Origin: Gnetum montanum
Lineage: Eukaryota; Streptophyta; Gnetopsida; Gnetales; Gnetaceae
Reading direction: 5' to 3'
Length of the DNA stretch: 64,000 nt
Assembly: GCA_015680685.1 (NCBI GenBank)
Contig: MNCI01013693.1
Span: forward strand, 52,315 to 116,314
The position numbers and the translations under genes are program-made. A model generated the notes under the pieces. It saw nothing but the letters and a program-made list of their open reading frames with translations. It was not told the origin of the DNA and did no database searches. This document shows positions 11,930 to 23,399 of this stretch, in pieces. Each line of letters opens with the position of its first letter. Position 1 is the first letter of the stretch.

Positions 11930-13040
11930 GATCCAATGGTGTGTTCCCGAGGCGGATCAATTACGAGTTCTCTAAGACACTCATGAGAGTCCTTGTGGAG
12001 GTCATTACATTGGGAGACAAATAGCCACTAAAATCTTGCTTACAGGATATTATTGGCCTACATTGTTCCAAGATGTCCATCATTTTGTCCAATCTTCTAA
12101 GCGATGTCAACGTGATGGGGGAATGACTGCTAGAATGAAGGATCCATAACAATGGATTCAACTTTTAGAACCCTTCGATATTTGGGGAATTGATTTTATG
12201 GGGCCTATTACACCAATGTCCAATGAAAAAGCCTACATTGTTGTTGTCATTAACTACTTCACAAAATGGGTAGAATCAGCCAACATTAAGGATTGTACAT
12301 CATCTACAGCTACATAATTTGTTCAACAACAAGTCGTAAACATGTTTGGCGTGTTGCGTGCACTTATTTTAGACAATGGTACACACTTCATAGGTGTGAC
12401 TTTTCGGAAATTAATGTAACACTTAGGGGTTGAGCACAAATTGACTACACCATACCACCCTCAAGAAAATGGTCAAGTCTAGCTCACCAATAGGGAGACT
12501 ACAAAGATATTAACAAGAACTATTAGCAAGTATAGGAGAGATTGGAGCACCAAACTGAACGATGCTCTTTGGGCATACCGCTTCACATGAAAACTCCCTA
12601 GAGGCTACTCTCCCTATGAGTTAGTGTACAGTAAACTTCGAACACTCCTTATTCAAGTAGAACTTCGTACACTATCCATGGCATGTGATCTCAACCTTGA
12701 CCTTGATCTAGCACAAAAAGAACGGCTAATGAATCCTAACTTGCTAGATGATAATCAACTAGTTGCCCTATCATCTAATGATTTGCACAAGGCTTTTAAT
12801 AAACAATGTCATGACCTAAGGATTAGGAAAGTTAAATATCAACCAGGAGATAAGGTTCTCTACTGGAATCCCACACATGTGCCATAATGAACTAAATTTC
12901 AAACACTGTGGGAAGGACCTTATATCATTCATGCAACTTTTCCTTTAGGGGCAATGATGATTTACAAACTTGAGAGCCTAGACAAGAAACTATTGATCAA
13001 CGTCCAAAAAACCAAACCTTTCCATGAGCCTAGGATAGCC
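11930..13040 (+). pseudogene. GY1 integrase
   Basis: The zinc-binding N-terminus reads GGHYIGRQIATKIL, then SSKRCQRDG, where the first Cys of the usual CX2C is Ser. The catalytic core has FDIWGIDFMGP (first Asp at about 12192) and ALILDNGTHF (second Asp at about 12372). PYHPQENGQV follows immediately before a TAG at 12480-12482, where the catalytic Glu is expected. The core continues with [10 protein letters not shown]. The C-terminal part reads KVKYQPGDKVLYWNP and LWEGPYII, the GPY/F-like module. No chromodomain is seen. The lost Glu alone would abolish strand transfer. Confidence 0.85.
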
Positions 13041-15022
13041 AGTACAAATGCTACCTCTGTTGGTGAACAACCTTGTTCCCTATTTTGAATTGCCTCCTAC
13101 CACCTCAGTCATGGGGGAGATGGCCACTAATGCTAACCATTCAAAGCCCTCAGTTCCTTTTGTATTTTTGTTTTACACATTTTTTCATATTTACTTATTT
13201 TTTATTTTACACCATCATTACCATTTTTACTATTTCTTTGTTTAACTGGCTTTCATTTGTCATATAATAAGTGCTCATGATGGTAAATTGTACTATAATA
13301 ATGTTGATTGCTAATGTTTGGTTTTTACCTTTGATTTTCAATGTTGATATTAAGATATGGTTCTTTTGATAAAACAAGCAATGAGTCCACGTCGCTCATT
13401 CATCCATTCAACTTTGTGGTCTCCCTTGGTTTTGGAACTGTACTGTCCCTTTTTCTAAATAAACTTATTAATGAATTGGTGGCTTGGTATTCTTCAAACT
13501 GAGGAAGGACTCAATGGTTGAAAAGGATGTGACTTCAAGGGGATTCGATGCATGTGTGCTAGCTATTCTCTTGGGTACTTGGATTCTTTTCATGGGTTTT
13601 CTGCCATTCTACCATTGGTCAAATATCAGCAAGCTAAGTGAATAAAAATAAGTCTTTACATGGTGCGGTTCTCACACAAAAAGAAAAGAAAAAAAACTGG
13701 TGAGAATTCAAAGCACACCCCTTAGACATAATAAATAAATATGGGCTACAAGCACTGGTTATGACACTAGAAATACATGTTACCCATGCCTGAAGGTTCC
13801 CTCTAACTAAGGCCCTGTCTCGCTTCTTACTTCTCTATCTTTCTCTCCTTGGAATGGTGGTGACCCTTTGGGGAAGCATTCTTGTTGCTTCAAGAGGATG
13901 GATTGGTCCAGTGTATTGATGTGAGGTAACTGAATGCAGTTGTTTTAAGTCCAGCTTTGGAATGAGATCTACTCAGTCACCTTAACCATGAAATACACAA
14001 AGGACTTTACATAACCTTGCTCTTGGGATTCCATTCCATTTCCTACTCTCCATCTTTCTTCCCATTTTTCACCTCATTTCCTATTTTATGATTAGTCTAT
14101 ATTTTTGTTGATACATTATTTTTCCTTGGTAAATTCTTATGGGTAAGTCTTTAACCATTGTTTCCATATGTCATCCCTAGAGCCTACAGACTCTTTGGTT
14201 TGGGGGTTTGTTAGGCATAAAAGGCATGAGCCTACTTTGGGGAGGACCCACTAACATTCCTTTATGGTGCAATTGTTAAATTCTTCTCCATAAAAATTTC
14301 TTGCAATCAAAAATTTCTCATTTCATCCCCATCCATGACATCCATTTTATTGGCATCATTATTGTTATTTCTTCCATTTTTCTTGTTCCCTATACTTTTC
14401 CACCCTATTGCTACCAGAGGTTTGCTCTTAGTCATGGGGGACCTATCACAAATTTTTCCATTCTACTACTTGTATCACCCCTACACCTTGGGAAATTATC
14501 ATTGATAAACCTCTAACCCAGTTTCTGCCATAACCACAACTCAACCAATGCGCTTTATATCGAGGAAAGGTATCAACTGCATTGTGGCTTACCTATCCTT
14601 ACTCATTCATGACTGTCTTGTGTCTGCATATGGCAATTACACAAACAATGAACTGGGATAGGAGGAAGCACTCAAGATGGACTGGAGTTGGAGTATTTAT
14701 GCCAGGAACAAGTTTGGACGCATGGCTATGGATAAACAATGAAAGGCACAATCGCAACGTCAACAGCAACATGCCTCATTTCCTTTTCTCTCTTTTCAAG
14801 CTGTCGGATGAGGGTCTGGATGTCATTTATGTATAGTGTTCACCAAAAAGGGCGTGAACACCAATGTTGTATATGTTTGTAATATGTTTTTCGATCCATT
14901 CACTAGGCACTTTGAGTCTTTTATTCCCTATCACTGTCAATTCTCATTTAGTCAATAATCCCATACCTTCTCAATATTGTGTAAGGAACTCAAGGATGAG
15001 TTTTCATTCAGTCATGGGGGTA
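13041..15022 (+). other. GY1 3' noncoding region
   Basis: About 2 kb lies between the end of pol and the 3' LTR. No env-like protein is convincing; the open frames are short and hydrophobic only by base composition. It holds two blocks also found in GY2 and GY3: ACATGTTACCCATGCCTGAAG at about 13787 (a 20-base core is shared) and CTTTGGGGAGGACCCAC at about 14235. GTCATGGGGGA-type purine tracts occur at about 13108 and 14433 and, as the true polypurine tract GTCATGGGGGTA, at 15011-15022. Confidence 0.65.
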
Positions 15023-15843
15023 TGATGAGCCGTGATATCATTTCTGCAATATCAAGTACGCGATATCGGAGCCTTGTAAGCGATATCGAGGCATGTCTTG
15101 TCACCTATAAATAAGAGTGGGCACACTTGGTTTGAGTAGTAGTTCTTGTTGAGTAGTTTGTTAATTAGTCTTAGCCCCTTACCTGAACTCTTGCCTTTTC
15201 TTCCTCTCAGAGGTAGAATTATTTCTACGTGCCCACAGTAGGAGTCATAAAGTGAACAGATCCTCATTCAAGCATTGTGTACCTAAGCACACCTTCTGTA
15301 CAGCAATAAAGACAAACTTTGTGATAAACCTTGCAGCATCTAAAATAGATTAATTAATGTTAATTGTAGTTATTTAATGCTTTCCTTAGTTAATTAACGT
15401 TCTCTCTCTCACCCTATAACTCTCATAAGTAAGCACACTCAGTACGATTACTTTGAGGATGTGTGTAATGCTTGGTAATCCAATAACGATTAGCATTTGG
15501 TAATCCCAACAGTGTTGCACTGGTTTACGATGTGTACGGTAAGTGAGAATGGATGTTGGTGTTAGGACTAGTTAAACCATAGTTGAGTAGATAAATTAAA
15601 TTAGTTACTTAGTTATCTCTCTCCTCCCTTTGTAGCACCAGGCCATAAAACATAAAAATATATAAAAATCATATACCTCAAGTTTACTTAACCATACAAT
15701 CGTGCTATACAAGTAAGCTTGGGAAGACACTTAGTCCTTTTTTCACAAAAGCGCATAAGCACTTAGTCCTTGGAATTTGACTAGATCGTGTATGGATGCT
15801 CATATTTGTATGGTTGAGCATAGGGATACCTCACCGCTCATCA
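15023..15843 (+). mobile_element. 3' LTR of GY1
   Basis: It starts TGATGAGCC and ends GCTCATCA, followed by the target duplication ACTAC. It matches the 5' LTR throughout: GATATC cluster at about 15032-15090, TATA box CTATAAATAAGAG at about 15107, and AATAAAGA near 15305. Compared with the 5' copy it lacks about 25 bases, mostly near the end. Confidence 0.93.
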
Positions 15844-16337
15844 ACTACTAAGCAAATCAATTGAAACCACTAATGGATTACCAAATGATTACACTTTAAC
15901 ACTCAAAACCAGTTGTACTCATTTCACTTTACTAATGAGCAAGTAAAAATAAAGTGCTTGATAAATTTAAATGATTAAGCTAAGAAAATAGTAAAAATTA
16001 TACTAAGTAAACAAATGAAACTAAGTGGATGCTACAATGATGGAAAGTAATCTTGACCATTATTACCATTATGAATTTCGTCCAAGTACAATTCACTCGA
16101 ATAAAGATTCCATTCAACTGCTTAACATCACATTATGGACATTCACTCTCTATTACAACTATGAAATACAGTTGCAAGAGTTTTTCCAAGTGTGCTAATG
16201 AAAAGTTATTGATTGTGCACCCACGTGTTGGTATTTATAGGGCCACACACATCCCGAGACATCATATCAACAATGACATAACATGGGTTATGACATAGTA
16301 TCTATGACATCATTGCTACGAGATCACATTATCTCGA
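15844..16337 (-). mobile_element. right half of the split solo gypsy LTR
   Basis: It continues the LTR begun at 5531. It shares a block around CTACAATGATGGA and one around CACTCGAATAAAGATTCC with the LTRs at 27250 and 59570. On the minus strand a TATA box (CTATAAATACC at 16231-16241) is preceded by a cluster of ATGACAT/ATGTCAT motifs (16256-16318). The right edge is uncertain. AAAAT at 16338-16342 matches the five bases at 5526-5530, but the LTR end itself no longer reads CA. Confidence 0.6.
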
Positions 16338-16342
16338 AAAAT

Positions 16343-16589
16343 TGACTTTATCAACAATACCTAGTACATTAACTCAGGATATTCCAAACATGTATTAGAA
16401 AATTGTAACCTTTTCCAAAATTTATGTGTTGCAAATGCTGGTGAAGCTATGAAACCTATTAGATCCATTTATGAATAATGGATTAGAGATATTAATATGA
16501 AAATTGCTAAACAGCCAATATAGATTAAGCATTTGTATTACACCCTAGAGCTAAAGGGACATAATCTACTACCAATATCTAAATTGATG
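16343..16589 (+). pseudogene. CP1 protease relic
   Basis: Translation resumes the copia polyprotein with a decayed protease. Its catalytic signature is seen as YINSGYSKHVLENCNLF at about 16365-16415: the usual DSG has become NSG at 16371-16379 and a nearby Trp codon is TAG. VANAGEAMKPI follows, then the LKGHNLLPISKL block that in copia joins protease to the GAG-pre-integrase domain. The frame is cut there by the TIR element. Confidence 0.7.
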
Positions 16590-17810
16590 GTATATGGACA
16601 CCTCTTCTAATCCCTCTGTTCTTTTCTATGTATGTGTTTTGCAAGTTTTGGGCTCTATAGAGACGTCTTAAAGGTCAAGGAGATGTCTTGTCTTAGAGCT
16701 AAGGCTTCACAGGAGACATCCAAAACATGTAGGAGATGTCTATGTCAAGAATTGAGTCTTTACAAGAGACCTCTCTCACTGAGAGGAGATATCTCTCCAA
16801 AGAGAAGATGTCTTAGAAGAGACGTCTCTATAGAGAGGAGATGTCTTAGAGGAGACATTTTCCAAATACAAGAGACATCTCATGGAAAAATGTCTTCAAT
16901 ACTACTAGAGCAAGTTCACTCCAATATTAAATAATCTTCCAACACTAAATCTAGATATTATGAAAAAGATAATTTATTTGCCAAAAAATAAGAAGACTAA
17001 ATTTCTTCAATTAATTTAAAAGATAACATTACACGAGGGTTTCCAAAACCCAAAAAACATCCTAAACCTCTCAAAAATACTTAAACAATGTTTTCAAGAA
17101 TAAGGCTCTACAATCACACAATGATTATTTTCAATGCAAGACACAACTGATGGACAGTTTCTTCCACAACTAGAACTATGATCTCAACTCACAAGCAAGA
17201 CTAACACACAACACAATTGACCTTGAAGCTACAACCTCTATGTGCTCACTCAATGTGCTCTAACACTCTCTTGTCAAACTCTCATCAACTACAGAGCTCT
17301 CACCAAGACATCTCATGAACTCTCCCTCTTGGTATAAGCACGAAACAATCCATATTTATTAGAAAAAGAAAGAAAAAAACCTAAGGAAACCTTTCACAAG
17401 CTCATCTTGGAGTCCCTAGTTATTTTTATTTTTTTCTTCCTTCTCCCAACTATTTCTCAACTTGGAACGGTCAATTTTGGAATTTTCCCTGATCGTACAA
17501 GTCGTCTCTACCCTCCTTGGATCATCTCTAGTAGAAATTCAACTTTCAGGAGAGACACCTCCTTTGTGGATGAGACAGCTTTCCATCAAATGTCTCCTCT
17601 ATTTGGGAGACATATCCTCTAAGATGTCTTCTCTCAGTGAGAGATGTCTTTTGTAAAGACTCAATTCTTGGCAGAGACATCTCCTACATGTTCTATATGT
17701 CTCCTGTGACGTCTCAACTCTTGAATAAGATGTCTACTTGACCTTTGAGACATCTCCATAAATCCAAAAACCTAAAAATAAAAAGGGGATTAGAAGAGAT
17801 ATCCATACAT
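16590..17810. mobile_element. DNA transposon-like element with long TIRs
   Basis: About 230-290 bases at the left (from about 16590) pair as an inverted repeat with the right end (about 17530-17810). Shared landmarks, read inward, are CTCTTCTAATCCC, AAAGGTCAAG, ACAGGAGACAT, ACATGTAGGAGATGTCT, CAAGAATTGAGTCTTTACAA and TCTCTCACTGAGAG. The arms are full of GAGATGTCTC/GAGACGTCTC near-palindromes. The centre (about 16900-17520) is unique, with no transposase. The flanks (AAATTGATG, CAATTAGTC) could be a decayed 9-bp duplication, which would suit a non-autonomous Mutator-like element. It interrupts CP1 between protease and integrase. Confidence 0.7.
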
Positions 17811-18830
17811 CAATTAGTCAAAGCTCTACATTAAATAGTTTTTGAAAAATATTTGAAGAAGAATGTAAAATGTGTAAAAATAGAAGGTAAGTCACAAAAG
17901 AAGCTAGCAAAGATAAAAGAAACAAATGAAGTATTTAAATTGCATTTTTTAAGAAAGGTTATCTACTCTAAAATCATAAAATGCAAGATGAAAAGTTGTG
18001 ATATGAAAGACTTGGACATATGAACATAAGTTATATGTAAAAGTCATTAAGATCTTCCCATGATTTACCACAACTTAACCTTAATTATGATATGTTCTAA
18101 AAGTCATGTGCTATTGGTAAACAAACTAGGATGACTTTTCCATGCATCAAGAATATAGTTACAAGAACTAAGTTGGAGATTATACACTCAGATGTTAGTT
18201 CATATGGTAATGTGACTTTATTAGGAGGAGCACGATACTTCGTAACTAATGTTAATGATTTTCATGTAAGGTGTGGATATATATGATCAAATCCAAATCA
18301 AAATTTTTTAATATCTACATAAAATTTAAAGCATTAGTGAAAAAACAAACTAGATTACCAATTGTGAAGCTATAAACTAATAATGGAACAAAATACACAA
18401 ACTGAAAATTCCAATAATATTTTACAAAAGAAGAATTTATTTACCAAAAGATAGTTTCATATAGCCCTAAAAAACTAGTGCAGTTGGTAATAAAAATCAA
18501 ACAATTGATGAAATGATACAATTTATGTTAGCTCAATCCAAATTAGATGATGCCTTCTAGGAAGAAGCTATACGAACTACAATTCATATCATTAATAGAA
18601 GCCCTATACTCTATTTACATTTTGAGTTTCTAAATGTAGTGTGGAATGGAAGAAAGCCTAACTTGGGACATTTACAAGTCTTTGGCTATAAACTATACTA
18701 TCATATCATCACATAAACCAAATTAAGTCCAAAAGCAAAAGAAGGATATTTTGTAGGATATGATCTCCATACAAAAGGTTATCAAATTTGGAAACAAGAG
18801 GAAGAAACTTGATAATTATAAGAGATGTGA
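17811..18830 (+). pseudogene. CP1 GAG-pre-integrase and integrase relic
   Basis: After the TIR element the copia polyprotein resumes. YERLGHMNISYM corresponds to the HxRLGHxN of the GAG-pre-integrase domain, and CAIGKQTRMTFP to the CX2GKQ block. The core begins with EIIHSDVSSYG (first catalytic Asp) and LGGARYFVTNVNDF. The region around the third catalytic residue (usually NGVVERKNR, about 18470-18500) is frameshifted and the Glu is not recoverable. LYSIYIL/NVVWNGRKP and GYLHVFGYK-like blocks follow at 18590-18710. Stops are frequent. Confidence 0.75.
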
Positions 18831-19180
18831 TGTTTAATGAAGATGAATTGTTAGAAGATAAACTAGTCCATAAGAGTCCTACAAATATTGATTACAATGA
18901 TGATTATGATTACGATGATGGTTGCAGCCCTACAACTTACTCAAATTAGCATTATGATAAAGATAAACAAGTAAATCCAACTTCAAAAAAATCTTAATCC
19001 TCATGATAACGAAAATAATAATATTAATGAAAAACCAAAAAGATCCAAAGAATGTGAACAAATGATTACAAGTGCTAGAGAGTAGGCAAACCTAGATGTT
19101 ATTAACTTAAGACTTACGAGAAGTCAATATAATGAACTACATCATAAAAATATTATTACCAATATTACAATACCTGATAA
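18831..19180 (+). other. CP1 integrase-RT hinge
   Basis: This is a poorly conserved Asp/Asn/Lys-rich stretch between the copia integrase and RT, typical of this position. It has no intact frame. Confidence 0.5.
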
Positions 19181-20740
19181 AGAACTTCCAAAGATAATTT
19201 CTTAAGCATTTCCTATGGACCACTAAAAAAGAGCAATGGAATCTAAAATTAAAATGATGAAAAAAAGAAGAGTATGGAAGTTGGTACCCTATCTAAAGGA
19301 TAGATAACCTATTAAGAATCGTTGTCTTTACAACCAAACTAAAATATGATGAAACACTGGATAAGTATAAATCTTGATTAGTTACCAAGGAATTCTCTCA
19401 AATTAAGGAAATTGATTATGATGAAACATTTGCCCCTATTGCACACATGGTGATTGTTAGGATAATTATCTCCTTGTTTCCTAAGCTGAAATGGAAAATT
19501 CATTAAATCAATGTCAAATCAGCTTTCTTGTATGAAGATTTACATGAAAAAATCTATATGGAACAAGCATAGGAATTTATAAAAGATGGAAAGCTAGTAT
19601 GTAGATTATGAGAGGCCATTTATGGATTAACATAAGCACCAAGAGTATGGTATCCAAAGATTAAGCAATTCCTGATCAACTATGATTTATCAAGTCTCAG
19701 AAAGATAGCAACCTTTGTATATTTAAGAAGGGAAGATTCAAATGCTTCTAGCCTTTCATGTTGATGACATATTGATAGCAACAATGGAATTACATATCGT
19801 AAAACATGTAAAGCATTAGTTATCCTTATGATTTGATATCTCATACCTTAGCCTAGTGCATTATTATCTAGAAATAGAATTATGACAAAAGTTGGAGGAG
19901 AGAACTCTATCCCAAATAAAGTATACAACTAATTTATTAGAAAAATACAATATGTTAGAATGTAAAAAGTTCAATATTCCAATGATCACTAGATTCAAAG
20001 TTAGTACTGAAGGAGAAATTACTTATCCTACTCAATATCAACAAATCATTAGAGCTATTATGTATCCAAAAAATACAAGACCAAATATTCAATATGCAAT
20101 AAAAAAAATGACCATGATGCTATAGAGGCCAAATTATCATCATATGCAAGCATCTTTCATGATCTTAAGATATATTAGAGACACATTAGCCCATGATCCG
20201 ATATTTAAAGCAACATCATCAAAATTGATGAAAATATATACAAATGCAAATTGGGATGGTGATATGATTGAGAGACATTCCTATATTGGCTTTCTAGTTC
20301 ACATATATGGAAATCCTATAGGTTGAAAAATTAATAAATAGAGAGTTGTTTCTCTCTTGTCCATGGAAGCTTAATATCATGCATTACAAGAGATAGTTCA
20401 AGATGTAATATGGATTGAGCAAATCCTTACAAAAATCAGTATTGATGTTCTAAAACTCATTATGATTCACTACAATAATCAAGTGACAATCAAAGTTGTT
20501 CAAAATCTACTCTACCATGAGAAGAGTAAACACATTGAAATAACCATTCAATTTGTAACACAAAAATATTTGGAGAAATATTTTGATGTCTAGTATATAT
20601 CTACTAAATCCTAGAAAGCTAATGGCTTTATGAAAGCTCCTGTCAAACAATCATTTGATATATTGTGGAAGTATCTTTCCTGGGTGTCCTTACCTCATAA
20701 TCTAAAGTAAGGAGAAGACTATGAAGATTAAAAAAGGAAT
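19181..20740 (+). pseudogene. CP1 RT and RNase H relic
   Basis: In the RT, blocks such as IDYDETFAPIAHMVIVR and QLINVKSAFL-like sequence are split over frames, and the active site reads FHVDDILIA (19754-19780), with the usual Tyr before VDD replaced by His. An open piece at 19892-20125 gives KYTTNLLEKYNML and YPKNTRPNIQYA. Another at 20144-20326 gives the RNase H block YTNANWDGDMIERHSYIGFLV. SMEAYHAL-like sequence and HYNNQVTIKVVQN follow, then the SKHIEI block near 20525. Confidence 0.8.
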
Positions 20741-20860
20741 TTGATATTATGTTTAGAGAAAGCATCCTCCAACAATCTCTATAATCTTTCTTTCACATTA
20801 CATTACTTGCATAAAACATGAAGAAATCAAGAAAAACATAAAATATGAATTATGGAGAAG

Positions 20861-21290
20861 TGTTAGATGATAATTCATATATTGTTTTGATCCATAAGTC
20901 ATTATTATGTTAAGTCAATCAAGTGATAAGAGTGTGTTACAATTTTTAAGGTATTCATATATGAGTTAGTTCTTATTATTCATAAAAGTATTCATGAGAT
21001 CAATTACTATTACAAATCATAACAAGTGTTTAGTTGGCTACAATGATGTATTACGAATTATAACAAAGTGTTGTGTTGATTATGATGAGTCATAACCTTT
21101 TGTTATGTTAAAGTTCTAGCCAATACTAAGTCAAAGTGTCTAGAAATAGAGAAAGAAGAATACAAAATTGCAAAAGATAGTTATCTGAAGAAAGAAAAGT
21201 TTGTTGATTACGAAATTGCTTTATTAACGGTTCTAACATTTTATGAAACCCTATAAAGAAGTTTTAAATGATGCTCTATTAACTTTAACA
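20861..21290 (+). mobile_element. 3' LTR of CP1
   Basis: It starts TGTTAGATGATAATTC after a purine-rich TATGGAGAAG, which is probably the polypurine tract. It ends TTAACTTTAACA, exactly as the 5' LTR. TAGAA follows, compared with TAAAA before the 5' LTR. Confidence 0.85.
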
Positions 21291-21629
21291 TAGAAGCTCC
21301 TATGTATATTTTTGCTAGTATTAGATAAAGTAATAAGCAGCTCAAATAAATAGCTCATAAGGCAAATTTTTCTTGTCTAATAATACTATTAACTCAAAGA
21401 TTAAAGATATGATTGACAAGAAAGTTATAATTAATGATAAAAATTCTTAAGATAAAATCAATAACAAGTGATGATGTGAAGATCTTCCATCAGTGGTACC
21501 ACTTTCTTGCCTTGAAACAAATATTAATATGAAGCCATAACTCTCTATCTCAAACCTTTTTTACTATCTTAAGTTCAAGCATAAATGTTGAAAAGTGATG
21601 TAAATTTTAGTAGGACTAGGATCTTCCTC
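21291..21629. other. AT-rich flank, nothing recognised
   Basis: I find no coding trace or repeat boundary between the CP1 3' LTR and the assembly gap. Confidence 0.5.
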
Positions 21630-21725
21630 NNNNNNNNNNNNNNNNNNNNNNNNNNNNNNNNNNNNNNNNNNNNNNNNNNNNNNNNNNNNNNNNNNNNNNN
21701 NNNNNNNNNNNNNNNNNNNNNNNNN
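21630..21725. other. assembly gap (96 N)
   Basis: A run of 96 undetermined bases. The flanks (ATCTTCCTC on the left, ACCTTCTATTC on the right) show no overlap. Confidence 0.99.
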
Positions 21726-23280
21726 ACCTTCTATTCTACATCCCTCTTTTGGCTTATCCATGGCTATTCTAGGCTCTCTACATTAAATTAGAACCCCTCT
21801 AATAAAAAAGATTATTTTATTTTTCTATACAAGGAGCATTTAAGGCTTTGAGACAAAAGTACAAGGATATTGATAAAAACGTGTTTAATTAAATTTTTAA
21901 AAATATTCCAAAAATGCCACAAATGTTCCAAAATTAAATACTTTTATGTTTAACCTAGGAATCATTGAAGGATAAATCTTAGTATAATCTCAATGCCAAA
22001 ACCAAAACGATAGGTCTTAATATAACCTTAATACTAACATTGAATTATCCTAAGTGGCCTAAAGTAATTCCTAGTATGCCTATAGACCTCCCCATATCCA
22101 TACACATCTAATTAAACCCATAATTCCAAGAGAATTGCATGTAAGAAAAGAAAACATTCTATAAAACCTATATATTAAGTCATGCAATTATGAAAATACA
22201 TAGGATACAAAATATTGTGAGTACAAAATGTTATAAGCCATAAGACCTAGGAAGTACCTAGCCTCTCTCACTCAATTCTAAATAATTAATTTTCTTTACT
22301 TATTTTTTCAAAGTATCAATTGTAAGGTTATACACATGAGTAGATAGTTATAAAATCAAACAACTTTTTCTTTCCATATTTTTTTTATAATGTCTACTCA
22401 GTGTCAAAATTGTGATGTGCTCTAAATTTTCTTTACTTATTATTAATATTTTTTTAACATTCAACAACCATCTCCTCCACACCCCCACACCCCCCCCTCT
22501 CCCAAATTTAATTCCTAACCATAGTCAACTTGTTATAAATCATGAGGCTTATGCAACCTCTAAAACCTCCATTTTCTCAAGGAAATAAAGTCACAGTTTC
22601 CTAAGGAAGCTCACACAATGCCCCAAGGGACACATACACTTATCTCAAGGAAATAATCTTAACTAAGAGATAACCTAAAATGCCCTAAAAATACCTTGAT
22701 TACATCACTAAACATCAATATATATGTTTGCATTTGAACCTTGAATAATTCATTATTTTCAAATATTTAAAAAAATTGTCTAGCTGGCTACTATTACTTG
22801 TTGTAGATTGTGCACTCTCGCAATCTTGACTTAGTTGCAACATACAATGAGTTAAATCCTAGTCATAGTTCCTATTGAATAAAAACTTAAGAGCAACCCA
22901 CTTATCATTATGGATCATTATAAGTCTTAGTACCTTACAAACCACTTTAACTAAACTTTTCTAAGAGAAACTGATTCTTAATGCATGTGGCTATGAGGTG
23001 CATTATTTTCCATTATTATTATTTGCTACAAGTTGTAGTCTCCTTACACCCCTAATCATTATCTAAAAACATTTTAAAAATAACTTTATAACTCATTACA
23101 AATAGCTACAAGTCTCATCTAACTCATAATACTCATTGCAACTAGCTACAAGCCTCACCTAGCCATAGTTGCCAATCCAAAATAGCCAAACTTCATAAAA
23201 CAACTACAAATGACTCCAAACTTTAGCTATAAAATTCCTATGACTCACACAACAACTAGATTTGGGGAAATTACCATTTA
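21726..23280 (-). other. probable 3' region or LTR of GY4
   Basis: This sequence lies 3' of the GY4 integrase on the minus strand and has no frames. It contains a C-rich tract on the plus strand (22480-22503), which is a G-run on the minus strand. Repeated AGCTACAAG/CTCAT blocks lie at 23090-23220. It is in the right place for the 3' noncoding region and LTR, but no second LTR copy is visible to prove it. Confidence 0.3.
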
Positions 23281-23399
23281 AAATGAAATTTGCTCCTATA
23301 GTAGGTCTTCCATCCTTCAAAAAGTGAACTAATGTGAACAAAGGTTTAGAGGCAGAAGTGATATCCTACTCAACCAATCAAGTCTCATGAACTCATACA

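Larger units (their letters stand above)
5910..15843 (+). mobile_element. GY1, gypsy element with gag-pol
   Basis: This is a structurally complete Ty3/gypsy element. It has a 5' LTR (5910-6755), a tRNA-Asp type primer site, gag with zinc knuckle, protease, RT, RNase H and integrase in gypsy order, a long 3' noncoding region, a polypurine tract and a 3' LTR (15023-15843). The five bases on each side are ACTAC (5905-5909 and 15844-15848), an exact target duplication. The gag knuckle spacing, the DLG protease motif and the primer type fit the Athila/Tat group. Many in-frame stops, including one at the integrase catalytic Glu, make it non-functional. It sits inside the solo LTR, so it is the youngest insertion in this nest. 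Confidence 0.92.
3960..21290 (+). mobile_element. CP1, nested Ty1/copia element
   Basis: This is a copia element with two similar LTRs (3960-4446 and 20861-21290). Pieces of gag, protease, integrase and RT-RNase H lie between them in copia order, all on the plus strand. The five bases before the 5' LTR are TAAAA and those after the 3' LTR are TAGAA, an imperfect target duplication. The span is long because two insertions interrupt it: a solo gypsy LTR that itself contains GY1, and a long-TIR element. Without these, the element would be about 5.3 kb, a normal copia size. All domains have stops or lost catalytic residues, so it is dead. Confidence 0.85.

Noticed and set aside
13048-13267. Hydrophobic open frames after GY1 pol as an env-like protein
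   Set aside because: Short, rich in Phe, Ile and His only because of T-rich DNA, overlapping in two frames and not conserved in GY2/GY3.
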